Shown piece after piece: positions 17,454 through 25,432 of a stretch of DNA of 64,000 nt; the first letter of the stretch is position 1; each line of letters starts with the position of its first letter. A program made the translations under genes and the position numbers. Source of the DNA: Rugosimonospora acidiphila (GTDB lineage Bacteria; Actinomycetota; Actinomycetes; Mycobacteriales; Micromonosporaceae); NCBI RefSeq assembly GCF_039543385.1, contig NZ_BAABJQ010000001.1, positions 526,858-590,857 of the forward strand. The letters run 5' to 3'. The notes beneath the pieces are model-generated. The model did no database searches, was not told where the DNA came from, and saw only the letters and a list, made by a program, of their open reading frames with translations.

Positions 17454-18707
17454 TTGGTCACCGTCCGTCGCCTGTACCGTGACCCCGGTCACCGGGTGGT
17501 CGCGGGCGTGGCGTCCGGCATCGCGACCCATCTTGGGCTGCCCACCCTCGCCGTGCGCATCGCGTTCATCGCGCTGCTGCCGATCAACGGGCTCGGCGCC
17601 CTGCTGTACGCGGCGTTCTGGGCGGTCCTGCCGGCGGCGCCCGGCCCGCTCGGCGACCGCCCGGCCGGGCGCGACCGGCGGCTGGTGCTGCCGTTCCTGG
17701 CCCTGGGTGTGGGCATCGTGCTGGTGTCCCAGCTGTCCGGTTTCTTCGGCGGGGCCAACGGCCTGCTCGGCTGGCTGATAGCGATGATCGCGGTTGGTGC
17801 CGGGCTGATCTGGCACCTGGCCGAGCCAGGTCGGCGCCGGCAGTGGCGGGAGGCGGTGCCGCAGGCGCCGTGGCTGGGCGTGATGGTCGAGGAGGGGGAC
17901 CGGCGCAGCTACCTCGTCCGGCTCATCGGCGGCGGCCTGCTCATCGTCACCGGGATCTTCGGCACCCTGTACGTGTTCCGGGTCTTCTCCTCGTCCGGGC
18001 TCGGGTCGATCCTCGATGGCCTGATCTTCACGGTCATCGCCCTGGCCGGGGTGGCCCTGGTCGTCGCGCCGCTGCTGTGGCGCACGTTCTCGCAGCTGCG
18101 CGCGGAGCGCGAGGGGCGCATCCGCGAGCAGGAGCGCGCCGAGCTGGCCGCCATGGTGCACGACCAGGTGCTGCACACGCTGGCCCTGATCCAGCGCAAC
18201 TCCGGCGACGGCAAGACGGTGCTGCGGCTGGCCCGCGGCCAGGAACGCAGCCTGCGCAATTGGCTCTACAAGCCGGCGGCGGCGCCCTGCGAGGTGATGT
18301 CCGCCGCGCTGGAGGAGGCCGTCGCGGAGGTCGAGGACACCTACGCGATAGCGGTGGAGTCGGTGGTGGTCGGCGACTACGCCGTGGACGACCGGGTCGG
18401 TGCCCTGGTGGCGGCGGCCCGGGAGGCGATGGTCAACGCGGGCAAGCACGCCAAGGTGCAGACCATTTCGTTGTACGCCGAGGTGGAGCAGGAGTCGATA
18501 GCGGTCTTCGTACGGGACCGCGGGGTGGGCTTCGATCCGTCCACGGTGGAGGATGACCGGCACGGGGTGCGTGGATCGATCGTCGGCCGGATGGAGCGGC
18601 ATGGCGGCCGGGCGGAAATCCGCAGCCAGCCGGGCGAGGGTACCGAGGTCAGGCTATTCATGCCGATCTCAGATCGGAAGGATAGGGATGGACACAGCAA
18701 GGGATGA
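17454..18707 (+). CDS. PspC-domain sensor histidine kinase
   Basis: A 417-residue membrane kinase. Residues 1-60 are a PspC domain (VRRLYRDPGHRVVAGVASGIATHLG plus a hydrophobic helix, written here with the core RVVAGVASGIATHLG). Further transmembrane segments reach to about residue 215. The dimerisation box ELAAMVHDQVLHTLALIQ holds the likely phospho-acceptor His near residue 236, and the ATPase has an N-box (AREAMVNAGKHAK) and G-box (DRGVGFD). It should phosphorylate the regulator whose gene overlaps its end by 20 bases. The TTG start at 17454 is chosen for the GAGGGGA at 17441-17447. Confidence 0.9.
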   Translation: MVTVRRLYRDPGHRVVAGVASGIATHLGLPTLAVRIAFIALLPINGLGALLYAAFWAVLPAAPGPLGDRPAGRDRRLVLPFLALGVGIVLVSQLSGFFGGANGLLGWLIAMIAVGAGLIWHLAEPGRRRQWREAVPQAPWLGVMVEEGDRRSYLVRLIGGGLLIVTGIFGTLYVFRVFSSSGLGSILDGLIFTVIALAGVALVVAPLLWRTFSQLRAEREGRIREQERAELAAMVHDQVLHTLALIQRNSGDGKTVLRLARGQERSLRNWLYKPAAAPCEVMSAALEEAVAEVEDTYAIAVESVVVGDYAVDDRVGALVAAAREAMVNAGKHAKVQTISLYAEVEQESIAVFVRDRGVGFDPSTVEDDRHGVRGSIVGRMERHGGRAEIRSQPGEGTEVRLFMPISDRKDRDGHSKG

Positions 18708-19344
18708 GCGCCTGCGGGTCTTCCTCGTGGACGACCACGCGATGTTCCGGGCCGGGGTACGGGCCGAGCTGGGCGCGTACGTCGACGTGATCGGCGAGGC
18801 GAGCACGGTGAGCCAGGCGGTCAGCGCGATCGGCGCGTCCAACCCGGATGTGGTGCTGCTCGACGTGCACATGCCCGACGGCGGAGGCCGGGCGGTGCTG
18901 GACCTGGTTCGGCGCACCCACCCGCAGATCAAATTCCTCGCGCTGTCGGTCTCCGACGCCGCCGAGGACGTGATCGGGCTGATCCGGGCCGGCGCCCGAG
19001 GCTACGTCACCAAGACCATCTCGCCGGAGGATCTGGCCTCGGCGATCCGGCGGGTCGCCGACGGCGACGCGGTGTTCAGTCCCCGGCTCGCCGGCTTCGT
19101 GCTGGACGCGTTCGCCGCGCGGCCGGACGCCCCGGTCGCCGATCCCGAGTTGGACCAGCTGACCAACCGGGAGCGGGAGGTCCTGCGGCTGCTGGCACGC
19201 GGGTACGCGTACAAGGAGATCGCCAAGGAGCTCTACATCTCCATCAAGACGGTGGAGACGCACGTGTCCAATGTGCTGCGCAAGCTGCAGATGTCCAACC
19301 GGTATGAGCTGTCCCGGTGGGCGGCCGACCGGCGCCTGGTGTAG
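18688..19344 (+). CDS. NarL-family response regulator
   Basis: A 218-residue response regulator. The receiver domain holds VDDHAMFRAGV with the acidic pair, phospho-acceptor Asp59 (VVLLDVHMPDGG) and the conserved Lys in VTKTISPEDL. The C-terminal LuxR HTH is at residues 155-215 (LTNREREVLRLLARG, SIKTVETHVSNVLRKL). The ATG at 18688 lies inside the kinase gene, after GGAAGGATAGGG, so the two are translationally linked. Likely targets are the divergent PspC/LiaF-type operon and its own operon. Confidence 0.93.
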   Translation: MDTARDERLRVFLVDDHAMFRAGVRAELGAYVDVIGEASTVSQAVSAIGASNPDVVLLDVHMPDGGGRAVLDLVRRTHPQIKFLALSVSDAAEDVIGLIRAGARGYVTKTISPEDLASAIRRVADGDAVFSPRLAGFVLDAFAARPDAPVADPELDQLTNREREVLRLLARGYAYKEIAKELYISIKTVETHVSNVLRKLQMSNRYELSRWAADRRLV

Positions 19345-19418
19345 CCACCGCGTCGAAATGTGGCTATCCGCGTCGAGGCTTAGCTACTAGGTCGAGGTAT
19401 GGCTACTGCGTCGACAGG
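19342..19418. repeat. Four degenerate 19-20 bp tandem copies over the PIG-L gene stop
   Basis: Units at 19342, 19361, 19380 and 19400 share the pattern TGGCTAC-x-GCGTCGAGG. The last unit contains the stop codon of the PIG-L gene; the first begins in the stop codon of the response-regulator gene. They fill the whole convergent gap. Confidence 0.8.
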
Positions 19419-20140
19419 ACCGTGAACGCCTCGGCCAGGCGGCCGTCGGGCAGGCCGGCCGCCGCCGCGTTGGCGGCCAGCATCGCGCGCACCCGGCTCT
19501 CGACGTCCTCGTGCGAGGTCTGGGTGACGTGGGCGAGCAGGGCGGCGATCTTCTGCGGGTACGTGGCGGTCACGTCCACGAACAGGTCGGGACTCGGTCC
19601 GCCCTGGTACCACACCTCGCGCACCACCCAGGGCTGCAGCCCCTCGTCGTCCAGCAGCTCGGGGAAGGCGAACGGGTTGCGGGAGTCCGGATAGATGGCG
19701 CAGGTGGTGGCCTCGCCCACCGCCAGGTGATCCGGATGGCTCGGCCCCGCGATCCGGTCCCACCGCCGCAGCGGGGAGTTGGTCAGGATCCGGTCGGGCC
19801 GGACGGCGCGGATCACTCGGGTGATGTCGCGGCGCAGCGCGATCGTGGGCTCCAGCCTGCCGTCCGAGTACCCATCGAGGAACTCCACCTGCTCGACCCC
19901 CACGGCCTTGGCAGCGGCCAGTTGCTCCGCCTCCCGCAGCAGCGGCATCTGGTCGCGCGGGGTCTCGTCGAAGCCGCCGGCGTCGCCCCGGGTGACGAGC
20001 AGGTACACGACTTCCAGCCCCTGCTCGACCCAGCGGGCCACCGTGCCGGCCGCACCGAAGTCGGCGTCGTCGGGGTGGGCGGAGACCACCAGGACCCGCT
20101 GGGCGTCGGAGATGGGTTTGACCGATGGCGGGAAGCTCAC
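19403..20140 (-). CDS. PIG-L family deacetylase
   Basis: A 245-residue zinc hydrolase of the PIG-L/LmbE family. The metal-binding motif AHPDD (VLVVSAHPDDADF, residues about 15-27) and the later SHPDHLAVG supply the ligands. Members remove N-acetyl groups from sugars, as in mycothiol (MshB) or teicoplanin pathways. This one is not clearly MshB and its substrate is unknown. The GTG start at 20140 is eight nt behind a TAACGT box, suggesting a leaderless message. It converges with the response-regulator gene. Confidence 0.87.
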   Translation of the reverse strand: MSFPPSVKPISDAQRVLVVSAHPDDADFGAAGTVARWVEQGLEVVYLLVTRGDAGGFDETPRDQMPLLREAEQLAAAKAVGVEQVEFLDGYSDGRLEPTIALRRDITRVIRAVRPDRILTNSPLRRWDRIAGPSHPDHLAVGEATTCAIYPDSRNPFAFPELLDDEGLQPWVVREVWYQGGPSPDLFVDVTATYPQKIAALLAHVTQTSHEDVESRVRAMLAANAAAAGLPDGRLAEAFTVLSTQ

Positions 20141-20148
20141 GAACCCGA

Positions 20149-20154
20149 ACGTTA
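20149..20154 (-). promoter_or_regulatory. -10 box of PIG-L gene, leaderless type
   Basis: TAACGT on the minus strand, eight nt before the GTG start, without a Shine-Dalgarno sequence. Confidence 0.4.
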
Positions 20155-20163
20155 CCGTCGGCC

Positions 20164-20469
20164 CTACAGCGGTCCCCGCCCGGCCCGCAAGATCAGCAGG
20201 GCGAGCTGCGTCCCGTCGGCGCCGAGGGCGTCCCGGAACCGGTCGAGGATCTCCCGCTCGCGGGACAGGACCAGTCGGGTGCCGCCGGAGGCGATCCGGG
20301 TCCGGCCCACCTCCTGGGAGATCGCCGCCCGCTCCTGCCACAGGGCGATCAGGGCCGAATCAATCTCGTCGATGCGATGACGCAGGTCCGCGATGTGATT
20401 CTCCGGTGCGGCCTCCGGGCCGCCCTCGGTGGATTCAGACATCGCGCCGTCCAGAGTAGTCGCGCTCAT
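20164..20469 (-). CDS. Chorismate mutase (AroQ type)
   Basis: A 101-residue all-helical protein of the AroQ class. Typical features are ADLRHRIDEIDSALIALWQERAAIS with the conserved Arg and Asp, the Lys/Arg position in VGRTRIASGG, and EREILDRFRDALG. It rearranges chorismate to prephenate for phenylalanine and tyrosine synthesis. The ATG at 20469 has GAGGAG five nt upstream; an internal ATG ten codons later is possible. It may have its own promoter upstream because a hairpin separates it from the membrane-protein genes. Confidence 0.87.
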   Translation of the reverse strand: MSATTLDGAMSESTEGGPEAAPENHIADLRHRIDEIDSALIALWQERAAISQEVGRTRIASGGTRLVLSREREILDRFRDALGADGTQLALLILRAGRGPL

Positions 20470-20520
20470 GGTTGCTCCTCATTCTCCTCTGTGCCGGCCT
20501 GCCGCGCCCGGAACGCCGAA

Positions 20521-20548
20521 ACGCCCCGGACTCGAGAGCCCGGGGCGT
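20521..20548 (-). terminator. Hairpin between chorismate mutase and membrane-protein genes
   Basis: ACGCCCCGG and CCGGGGCGT form nine perfect pairs around a ten-nt centre. It lies downstream of the minus-strand membrane-protein pair and upstream of chorismate mutase; on the minus strand TTTCGG follows the stem. Confidence 0.6.
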
Positions 20549-20575
20549 TTCGCAGGTCATGTGATCAGGCGCGAC

Positions 20576-20604
20576 CTACGGCTGCCGGACTCCCGGTGCC
20601 GTAG
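20576..20604. other. Second hairpin beside an A7 run
   Basis: CTACGGC and GCCGTAG pair perfectly, with an inner CCGG/CCGG pairing. A run of seven A follows on the plus strand (20606-20612). For a minus-strand transcript the U-run is before the stem, so it is not a normal terminator; its function is open. Confidence 0.45.
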
Positions 20605-20664
20605 TAAAAAAATCGCGCGTCTTGATGCACGATCCCGAGTATGCCATCTCCCGGCCGGGAAGAG

Positions 20665-21114
20665 TCAAGTCCGCGAAGATCGGCGCAGCCAGAGCAGTCC
20701 CAGAATCGGCAGGACAAGCGGGACGTACCCGTATCCCTGGCCGTAACCCGACCAGACGGTCGCATCCGGGAAGGCGGCGTGGTCGACCACGCTGGCGGTA
20801 CCCACCGCGAGCACCCCGACCAGCTCGATTGAGCAGCAGAGCACCGCGAAACGGCGCTCGGAGCGGGCCAGCGCCACGGTCGCCAGGATGTACACCACGC
20901 CGGCGAGTGCGGACAGCACGTACGCCAGCGGTGCCTCGTGGAACTTGGTGGCGATCTGTACCCCCGCCCGGGCGGTCGCCGCCAGCGCGAACAGCCCGTA
21001 CACGGCGACCAGCACCCGCCCCGGGCCGGCGTACGTGGGCCTGGGGCCGCCGGGCCCGCCGGTTTCTCGGGCGGGCCGGTCCAACGGGCCGGGATCGGAC
21101 TTCAACTCAGCCAA
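20665..21114 (-). CDS. Four-helix membrane protein of unknown function
   Basis: A 149-residue protein with a soluble, Pro/Gly-rich N-terminus of about 35 residues followed by four hydrophobic helices (VLVAVYGLFALAATARAG, YVLSALAGVVYILATVAL, FAVLCCSIELVGVLAVG, VPLVLPILGLLWL). No motif gives a function. Its start overlaps the end of the next upstream membrane-protein gene by eight bases, so both are in one operon. Such pairs next to pcrA are common in actinomycetes. Confidence 0.78.
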   Translation of the reverse strand: MAELKSDPGPLDRPARETGGPGGPRPTYAGPGRVLVAVYGLFALAATARAGVQIATKFHEAPLAYVLSALAGVVYILATVALARSERRFAVLCCSIELVGVLAVGTASVVDHAAFPDATVWSGYGQGYGYVPLVLPILGLLWLRRSSRT

Positions 21115-21472
21115 CGCCGGTCCAGATCTGGTTGAGCCGGACGATCAGGACAGCCACCACCAGGCCGCCGACGGTGGCGATGAGCGAGCCCCAGCGGGTC
21201 GGCTCCATCTTGGCCAGCACCCCGGCGACGGGCAGGATCACAAAGATCGCGACCAGGTACCCGATGAAGGTGGCCAGCTCGTGCGGTCGCTGGCCCTGCA
21301 CCAGGTGGACCACCGAGATCACGATCTGCGTGATGACCAGGGCCTGCGCGACCCCCATGGCGACCAGTTCGCCGATGCCGATGGGGCGTTTGCGCAAGGT
21401 GGTCACCAGGCACCACGCGGCGGCGAGCAGCGAGGTGATGATGACCGCCGTACCAACGCCGTGCGGTGTCAT
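21107..21472 (-). CDS. Membrane protein of unknown function (first gene of pair)
   Basis: A 121-residue protein with about four hydrophobic helices (VGTAVIITSLLAAAWCLVT, LVAMGVAQALVITQIVISVV, FIGYLVAIFVILPVAGVLA, LIATVGGLVVAVLIV) and no recognisable domain. The ATG at 21472 is taken rather than longer alternatives because TAGGGT lies exactly seven nt before it, the leaderless pattern. It is divergent from pcrA and overlaps the following gene by eight bases. Confidence 0.78.
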   Translation of the reverse strand: MTPHGVGTAVIITSLLAAAWCLVTTLRKRPIGIGELVAMGVAQALVITQIVISVVHLVQGQRPHELATFIGYLVAIFVILPVAGVLAKMEPTRWGSLIATVGGLVVAVLIVRLNQIWTGVG

Positions 21473-21479
21473 GGGGGGA

Positions 21480-21485
21480 ACCCTA
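21480..21485 (-). promoter_or_regulatory. -10 box of membrane-protein operon, leaderless type
   Basis: TAGGGT on the minus strand, then seven nt (TCCCCCC), then ATG. No Shine-Dalgarno sequence fits in that space. Confidence 0.5.
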
Positions 21486-21547
21486 GTCCGGCCGCGTCCC
21501 GAGATCCGGGCCGGCCCGGGCAGCCGCGTTCTGTCGGGGGTGCGGCA

Positions 21548-21553
21548 TAGACT
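21548..21553 (+). promoter_or_regulatory. -10 box of pcrA
   Basis: TAGACT lies ten nt before the pcrA ATG, giving a leader of only a few bases. Confidence 0.4.
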
Positions 21554-21563
21554 CGGTTGCGCG

Positions 21564-24140
21564 ATGCATGCTCTCTTCGACGCCCCCGCCAACCCGCCGT
21601 CGCCCGCCGAGCACCAGGGGCACCGCGGAGGAGCCAGCGGCTTCCAGCCCCGTGGCTCTCAGTCCAGCGACTCCCATTCCGGCGCCCCCGGCTCCGGCAG
21701 ACGACTCGGGAACGATCCCGACAAGCTTCTCGAAGGGCTCAACGGGCCCCAGCGGGAGGCCGTCGTCCACGCCGGTTCGCCGCTGCTCATCGTGGCCGGT
21801 GCCGGCTCCGGCAAGACCCGGGTGCTGACCCACCGCATCGCATACCTGCTGGCCGCCAGGGAGGTGCATCCGGGCGAGATCATCGCCATCACCTTCACCA
21901 ACAAGGCGGCCGGCGAGATGAAGGAACGGGTCGCCGCGCTGGTCGGCGGGCGGGCCCGGATGATGTGGGTGTCGACGTTCCACTCCGCGTGCGTGCGCAT
22001 CCTGCGCGCGGAGCACGAGCACGTCAACCTCAAGTCGACCTTCTCGATCTACGACGCGGATGACTCCCGGCGACTCATGCAGCTGGTCGCCCGCGAGTTG
22101 GACCTCGACCCCAAGCGCTATCCGGCCCGATCGCTGGCCACCCAGGTGTCCAACCTGAAGAACGAGCTGATCGACCCCGAGACCAACGCGGCCCGGGCCA
22201 GTGGGCCGGCCGAGCGCACGCTGGCCGAGGCGTACACGCTCTACCAGCGCCGGCTGGCGGAGGCGCACGCGCTGGACTTCGATGATCTGATCATGACGAC
22301 CGTCCACCTGCTCCAGGCGTTCCCCGCAGTGGCCGAGAAGTACCGTCGCCGGTTCCGCCACGTGCTGGTCGACGAGTACCAGGACACCAACCACGCGCAG
22401 TACATGCTCGTGAAGGAGCTGGTCGGCGACACCGGGGAGCTGTGCGTCGTCGGCGACGCGGACCAGTCGATCTACGCCTTCCGCGGCGCCACCATCCGCA
22501 ACATCCTGGAATTCGAGCGGGACTACCCGGACGCCCGCACGATCCTGCTGGAGCAGAATTACCGCTCCACCCAGACCATCCTGTCGGCCGCCAACTCGGT
22601 TATTGACCGCAACACCGAGCGCAAGCCGAAGCGGCTGTGGAGCGAGCAGGGCGCCGGCGAGCAGATCGTCGGGTACGTCGCCGACACCGAGCACGCCGAG
22701 GCCGACTGGGTCGGCCGGGAGATCGACCGGCTGTGCGACGAGGGCCTGGCCCGCCCGAGCGACGTGGCGGTGTTCTACCGCACGAACGCGCAGTCCCGGG
22801 TCTTCGAGGAGGTTTTCATCCGGGTCGGCCTGCCCTACAAGGTGGTCGGCGGGGTCCGGTTCTACGAGCGCAAGGAGGTCCGGGACGCCCTGGCCTACCT
22901 GCGGGCGATCGCCAACCCGGACGACACGGTGAGCCTGCGGCGCATCCTGAACACGCCGCGCCGGGGGATCGGGGATCGGGCCGAGGCGTGCGTGGAGGCG
23001 CTGGCCGCGCGGGACCGGATCGGGTTCGGAGCGGCGCTGCGCAAGGCGGTCGAGGCGCCGGGCATCTCCACCCGGGCGGTGAACGGGATCAACGACTTCC
23101 TCGCCCTGATGGACGGGCTGCGCGAGCTGTCCGCGACCGCGTCCGCCGAGGAGGTGCTCGAGGCGCTGCTGCAGCGCTCGGGTTACCTCAGCGAGCTGGA
23201 GGACAGCCTCGACCCGCAGGACGCCGGGCGCGTGGAAAACCTGCAGGAACTGGTGAGCGTGGCCCGGGAGTACACGGAGCGGGCCGAGGCTACGGCCGCC
23301 GCGCTCGCCACGCCCGAGGAGGCCGCCGAGGCCGGAACTCCGGCCGCCGAGCCGATCGCCGCGTCCGGGACTCCGGCCGCCGAGCCGATCGCCGCGTCCG
23401 GGACCCCGGCCGCCGAAGCCCCGGCCACCGGCGTGCCCACCCTCGCGGGCTTCCTCGAGCAGGTCTCCCTGGTCGCCGACGCCGACGAGATCCCGTCCGA
23501 GGACCCCGACCACCAGGGCGTGGTGACGCTCATGACCCTGCACACCGCGAAGGGACTGGAGTTCCCGGTGGTGTTCCTCACCGGTCTGGAGGACGGGGTC
23601 TTCCCGCACCTGCGGTCGCTGGGCAACAACCGTGAACTGGAGGAGGAGCGCCGGCTCGCCTACGTCGGGATCACCCGGGCCAGGCACCGGCTGTACCTGT
23701 CGCGGGCAGTGACCCGCTCCGCGTGGGGCCAGCCGCAGTACAACCCGGCGTCCCGGTTCCTGGAGGAGCTGCCGGAGGACGCGATGCGCTGGGAGCGCAC
23801 CGAGGCCTCCTACACGTCCTGGTCCGGCAGCGGTGGCGGGGTCGGCGGGCGGGCCGGGTTCACCGGTAACCGCGACCGGTTCGCCGGTAACACGCCCAAG
23901 GCCGCCCGGCTGGCGGAGCGGCTGGGCATCCCGTCGGCGGCGGGCCTGTCCACGGCGAGCGAGCTGGCAAAGTCCGACGTGCCCAGCGTGGCACCGGGCG
24001 ACCGGGTCAACCATCAGCGCTGGGGGCTGGGTCGGGTGGTGGCGGTCGAGGGTGCCGGCGCGCGGGCCCAGGCTCAGATCGACTTCGGCGACCAGACAAT
24101 GTGGATCGTGCTGCGACACGCGCCGATCGAGAAGATCTGA
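21564..24140 (+). CDS. pcrA: ATP-dependent DNA helicase PcrA/UvrD
   Basis: Superfamily 1 3'-5' helicase for nucleotide-excision and replication-linked repair, 858 residues. The N-terminal 48 residues are disordered. The helicase motifs follow in order: Walker A GAGSGKT (79-85), ITFTNKAAGEMKERV (Ia), VDEYQDTN (II), VVGDADQSIYAFRGA (III), VTLMTLHTAKGLEFPVVF (V) and RRLAYVGITRAR (VI). The C-terminal 55 residues (VAPGDRVNHQRWGLGRVV) form the Tudor-like RNAP-binding module. An Ala/Pro linker at about residues 590-620 holds two and a half copies of an 11-residue repeat. The ATG at 21564 is the only in-frame ATG near the -10 box. Confidence 0.96.
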   Translation: MHALFDAPANPPSPAEHQGHRGGASGFQPRGSQSSDSHSGAPGSGRRLGNDPDKLLEGLNGPQREAVVHAGSPLLIVAGAGSGKTRVLTHRIAYLLAAREVHPGEIIAITFTNKAAGEMKERVAALVGGRARMMWVSTFHSACVRILRAEHEHVNLKSTFSIYDADDSRRLMQLVARELDLDPKRYPARSLATQVSNLKNELIDPETNAARASGPAERTLAEAYTLYQRRLAEAHALDFDDLIMTTVHLLQAFPAVAEKYRRRFRHVLVDEYQDTNHAQYMLVKELVGDTGELCVVGDADQSIYAFRGATIRNILEFERDYPDARTILLEQNYRSTQTILSAANSVIDRNTERKPKRLWSEQGAGEQIVGYVADTEHAEADWVGREIDRLCDEGLARPSDVAVFYRTNAQSRVFEEVFIRVGLPYKVVGGVRFYERKEVRDALAYLRAIANPDDTVSLRRILNTPRRGIGDRAEACVEALAARDRIGFGAALRKAVEAPGISTRAVNGINDFLALMDGLRELSATASAEEVLEALLQRSGYLSELEDSLDPQDAGRVENLQELVSVAREYTERAEATAAALATPEEAAEAGTPAAEPIAASGTPAAEPIAASGTPAAEAPATGVPTLAGFLEQVSLVADADEIPSEDPDHQGVVTLMTLHTAKGLEFPVVFLTGLEDGVFPHLRSLGNNRELEEERRLAYVGITRARHRLYLSRAVTRSAWGQPQYNPASRFLEELPEDAMRWERTEASYTSWSGSGGGVGGRAGFTGNRDRFAGNTPKAARLAERLGIPSAAGLSTASELAKSDVPSVAPGDRVNHQRWGLGRVVAVEGAGARAQAQIDFGDQTMWIVLRHAPIEKI
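23334..23399 (+). repeat. Two 33-bp tandem copies in pcrA (third partial)
   Basis: A 33-bp unit encoding GTPAAEPIAAS is repeated at 23334 and 23367 and a truncated third copy follows at 23400. It lies in a linker between helicase domains, not in a catalytic motif. Confidence 0.9.
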
Positions 24141-24150
24141 CCGATCGGAA

Positions 24151-24176
24151 CCGCCCGCACCTTGAGGTGCGGGCGG
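24151..24176 (+). terminator. Hairpin after pcrA
   Basis: CCGCCCGCACC, loop TTGA, GGTGCGGGCGG: a perfect eleven-pair stem ten nt past the pcrA stop codon, without a U-tract. Confidence 0.8.
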
Positions 24177-24302
24177 ATCGACGGTGGACGAGCTTGAGAC
24201 CGTCGGCCGGGGTTGGATCGTCGCCTGGGCCTGGGCCTGGGCCGCCGGTCGGGCGCGAGCCGGAGCCGGCTCGGGCGGCCGAACCCGTCGGCCGCGCCGG
24301 GC

Positions 24303-25019
24303 TCAGCCGTCGATGGCCTCGTTGTGCTGCGGGATGTCGACGCCCTGCGCGGTAAGGAACGAGATAGCGTCGATCATCTTGCCGTTCTGACGGATCTCGA
24401 AGTGCAGGTGGGGGTCGAACGAGTACCCCGTGTTGCCGGTCAGGCCGAGTTGGTCGCCCGCGTGCACGGTCTGACCCTCGCGCACCATCAGCTGCGAGGC
24501 GTGCGCGTAGAGGATCGTGGTGCCGTTGCCCGCGTCCACCTCGACGCAGTAGCCGAAGCCGCCGCACCAGCGGGCCAGCTTCACCGTGCCGTCGTGCGCC
24601 GCGTAGAAGGAGGTGCCCTCCGCCGCCGTCAGGTCAACACCCGACTTGGCGCTCGTCGACGGCGCGACGGTGTAGTTCTTGATCGGGAGCATCCACAGGT
24701 TCGGGATCGACTCGTCTACGGAGGCCAGAGCGCCCGAGCGGTCGGCCGACCTGTTCACCCGGTCGGCGTTGGTCTGGCGGCTCGCCGCGTTGATCCCGAC
24801 CGAGGAGCTGGAGATGTTCGTCGCGTTCAGTGCCGCCGGGTCGGCCTTGACGTCCGGCATGGACGAGGCCGTGGCGAGCGCGACCATTCCGGCACCCACG
24901 AGCGCCGTCGTCGCCACCGCCGCGTATCGCGCCCGGGGTGGAGTCGGTGCTCGACGGTGGCCACGATAGCGACCGCGATCTTCCCGAGAAGACACGCACA
25001 CCCTCCGAATCAGTGTCAT
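24303..25019 (-). CDS. M23-family (LytM-type) protein, one zinc ligand replaced
   Basis: A 238-residue exported protein: positively charged N-terminus, one hydrophobic helix (34-53) and a C-terminal LytM/M23 domain (about 115-230). The motif HLHFEIR (His204, His206) and ILYAHAS (His173) are present. The first zinc ligand of the H-x3-D motif is not: the sequence is K125-SGV-D129. M23 enzymes cut peptidoglycan cross-bridges; without this His the protein may only bind or regulate, as LytM-type activators do. An ATG at 25019 is used; a longer TTG start at 25097 would add 26 residues. The gene lies between pcrA and icmB as in other actinomycetes. Confidence 0.85.
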   Translation of the reverse strand: MTLIRRVCVSSREDRGRYRGHRRAPTPPRARYAAVATTALVGAGMVALATASSMPDVKADPAALNATNISSSSVGINAASRQTNADRVNRSADRSGALASVDESIPNLWMLPIKNYTVAPSTSAKSGVDLTAAEGTSFYAAHDGTVKLARWCGGFGYCVEVDAGNGTTILYAHASQLMVREGQTVHAGDQLGLTGNTGYSFDPHLHFEIRQNGKMIDAISFLTAQGVDIPQHNEAIDG

Positions 25020-25432
25020 TACACGGCTCGGATCTCCGGTCGAGGCCGATCGGTGATCGCGCTCCGCGTCGTCATCCAGATGTCGCTCGGACGACAACAG
25101 GGGTCACCGTAGCGAATTTGTTACCAGCCACACAAGCCACTCGCGCAACTTGGCCCTAGTGCCGGACGCCAAGTCGTATGGATGTGCGGAATTCGTTACC
25201 TTCGCCTGTGACGTTCGTTATCCCGGAAACACAATAAGTGTTCAGTAGCACACTTACGGTAAAGTAATTCGGGTGCCGATAGTGCACCTGTCTGTCCCGG
25301 GTTAGGGTTCGTTCAGGTCGCTCCGGCGGACTGTGGTGGCGCTGCCCCGGCAACGGTGGCTCGAGCCGGCCCCTGGCCGGTCCGGGCGGCCGGCAGGGTT
25401 CCGGTCGGCTGATGGGAAGGGTGGGTGCCGCG
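25020..25432. promoter_or_regulatory. Divergent regulatory region between M23-type gene and icmB
   Basis: 413 bp without a supported gene, with notably lower GC from 25190 to 25270. On the minus strand three GTAAC/ATAACGAA-type elements occur (25109-25125, 25186-25200, 25208-25225), and GTCAC/GTAAC pentamers resemble MtrA-type sites. A nested dyad lies at 25228-25255 (AACAC/GTGTT and AAGTGT/ACACTT). I looked for a c-di-AMP (ydaO) riboswitch, often placed before such genes, and did not recognise one. Confidence 0.45.

Noticed and set aside
20576..20604. Intrinsic terminator with U-tract for the minus-strand membrane genes
   Set aside because: The T-run on the minus strand is upstream of the stem, not downstream.
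25020..25300. c-di-AMP (ydaO-type) riboswitch before the M23-type gene
   Set aside because: Such switches often precede wall-hydrolase genes in actinomycetes, but the conserved sequence blocks were not found on the minus strand; a covariance-model search would settle it.
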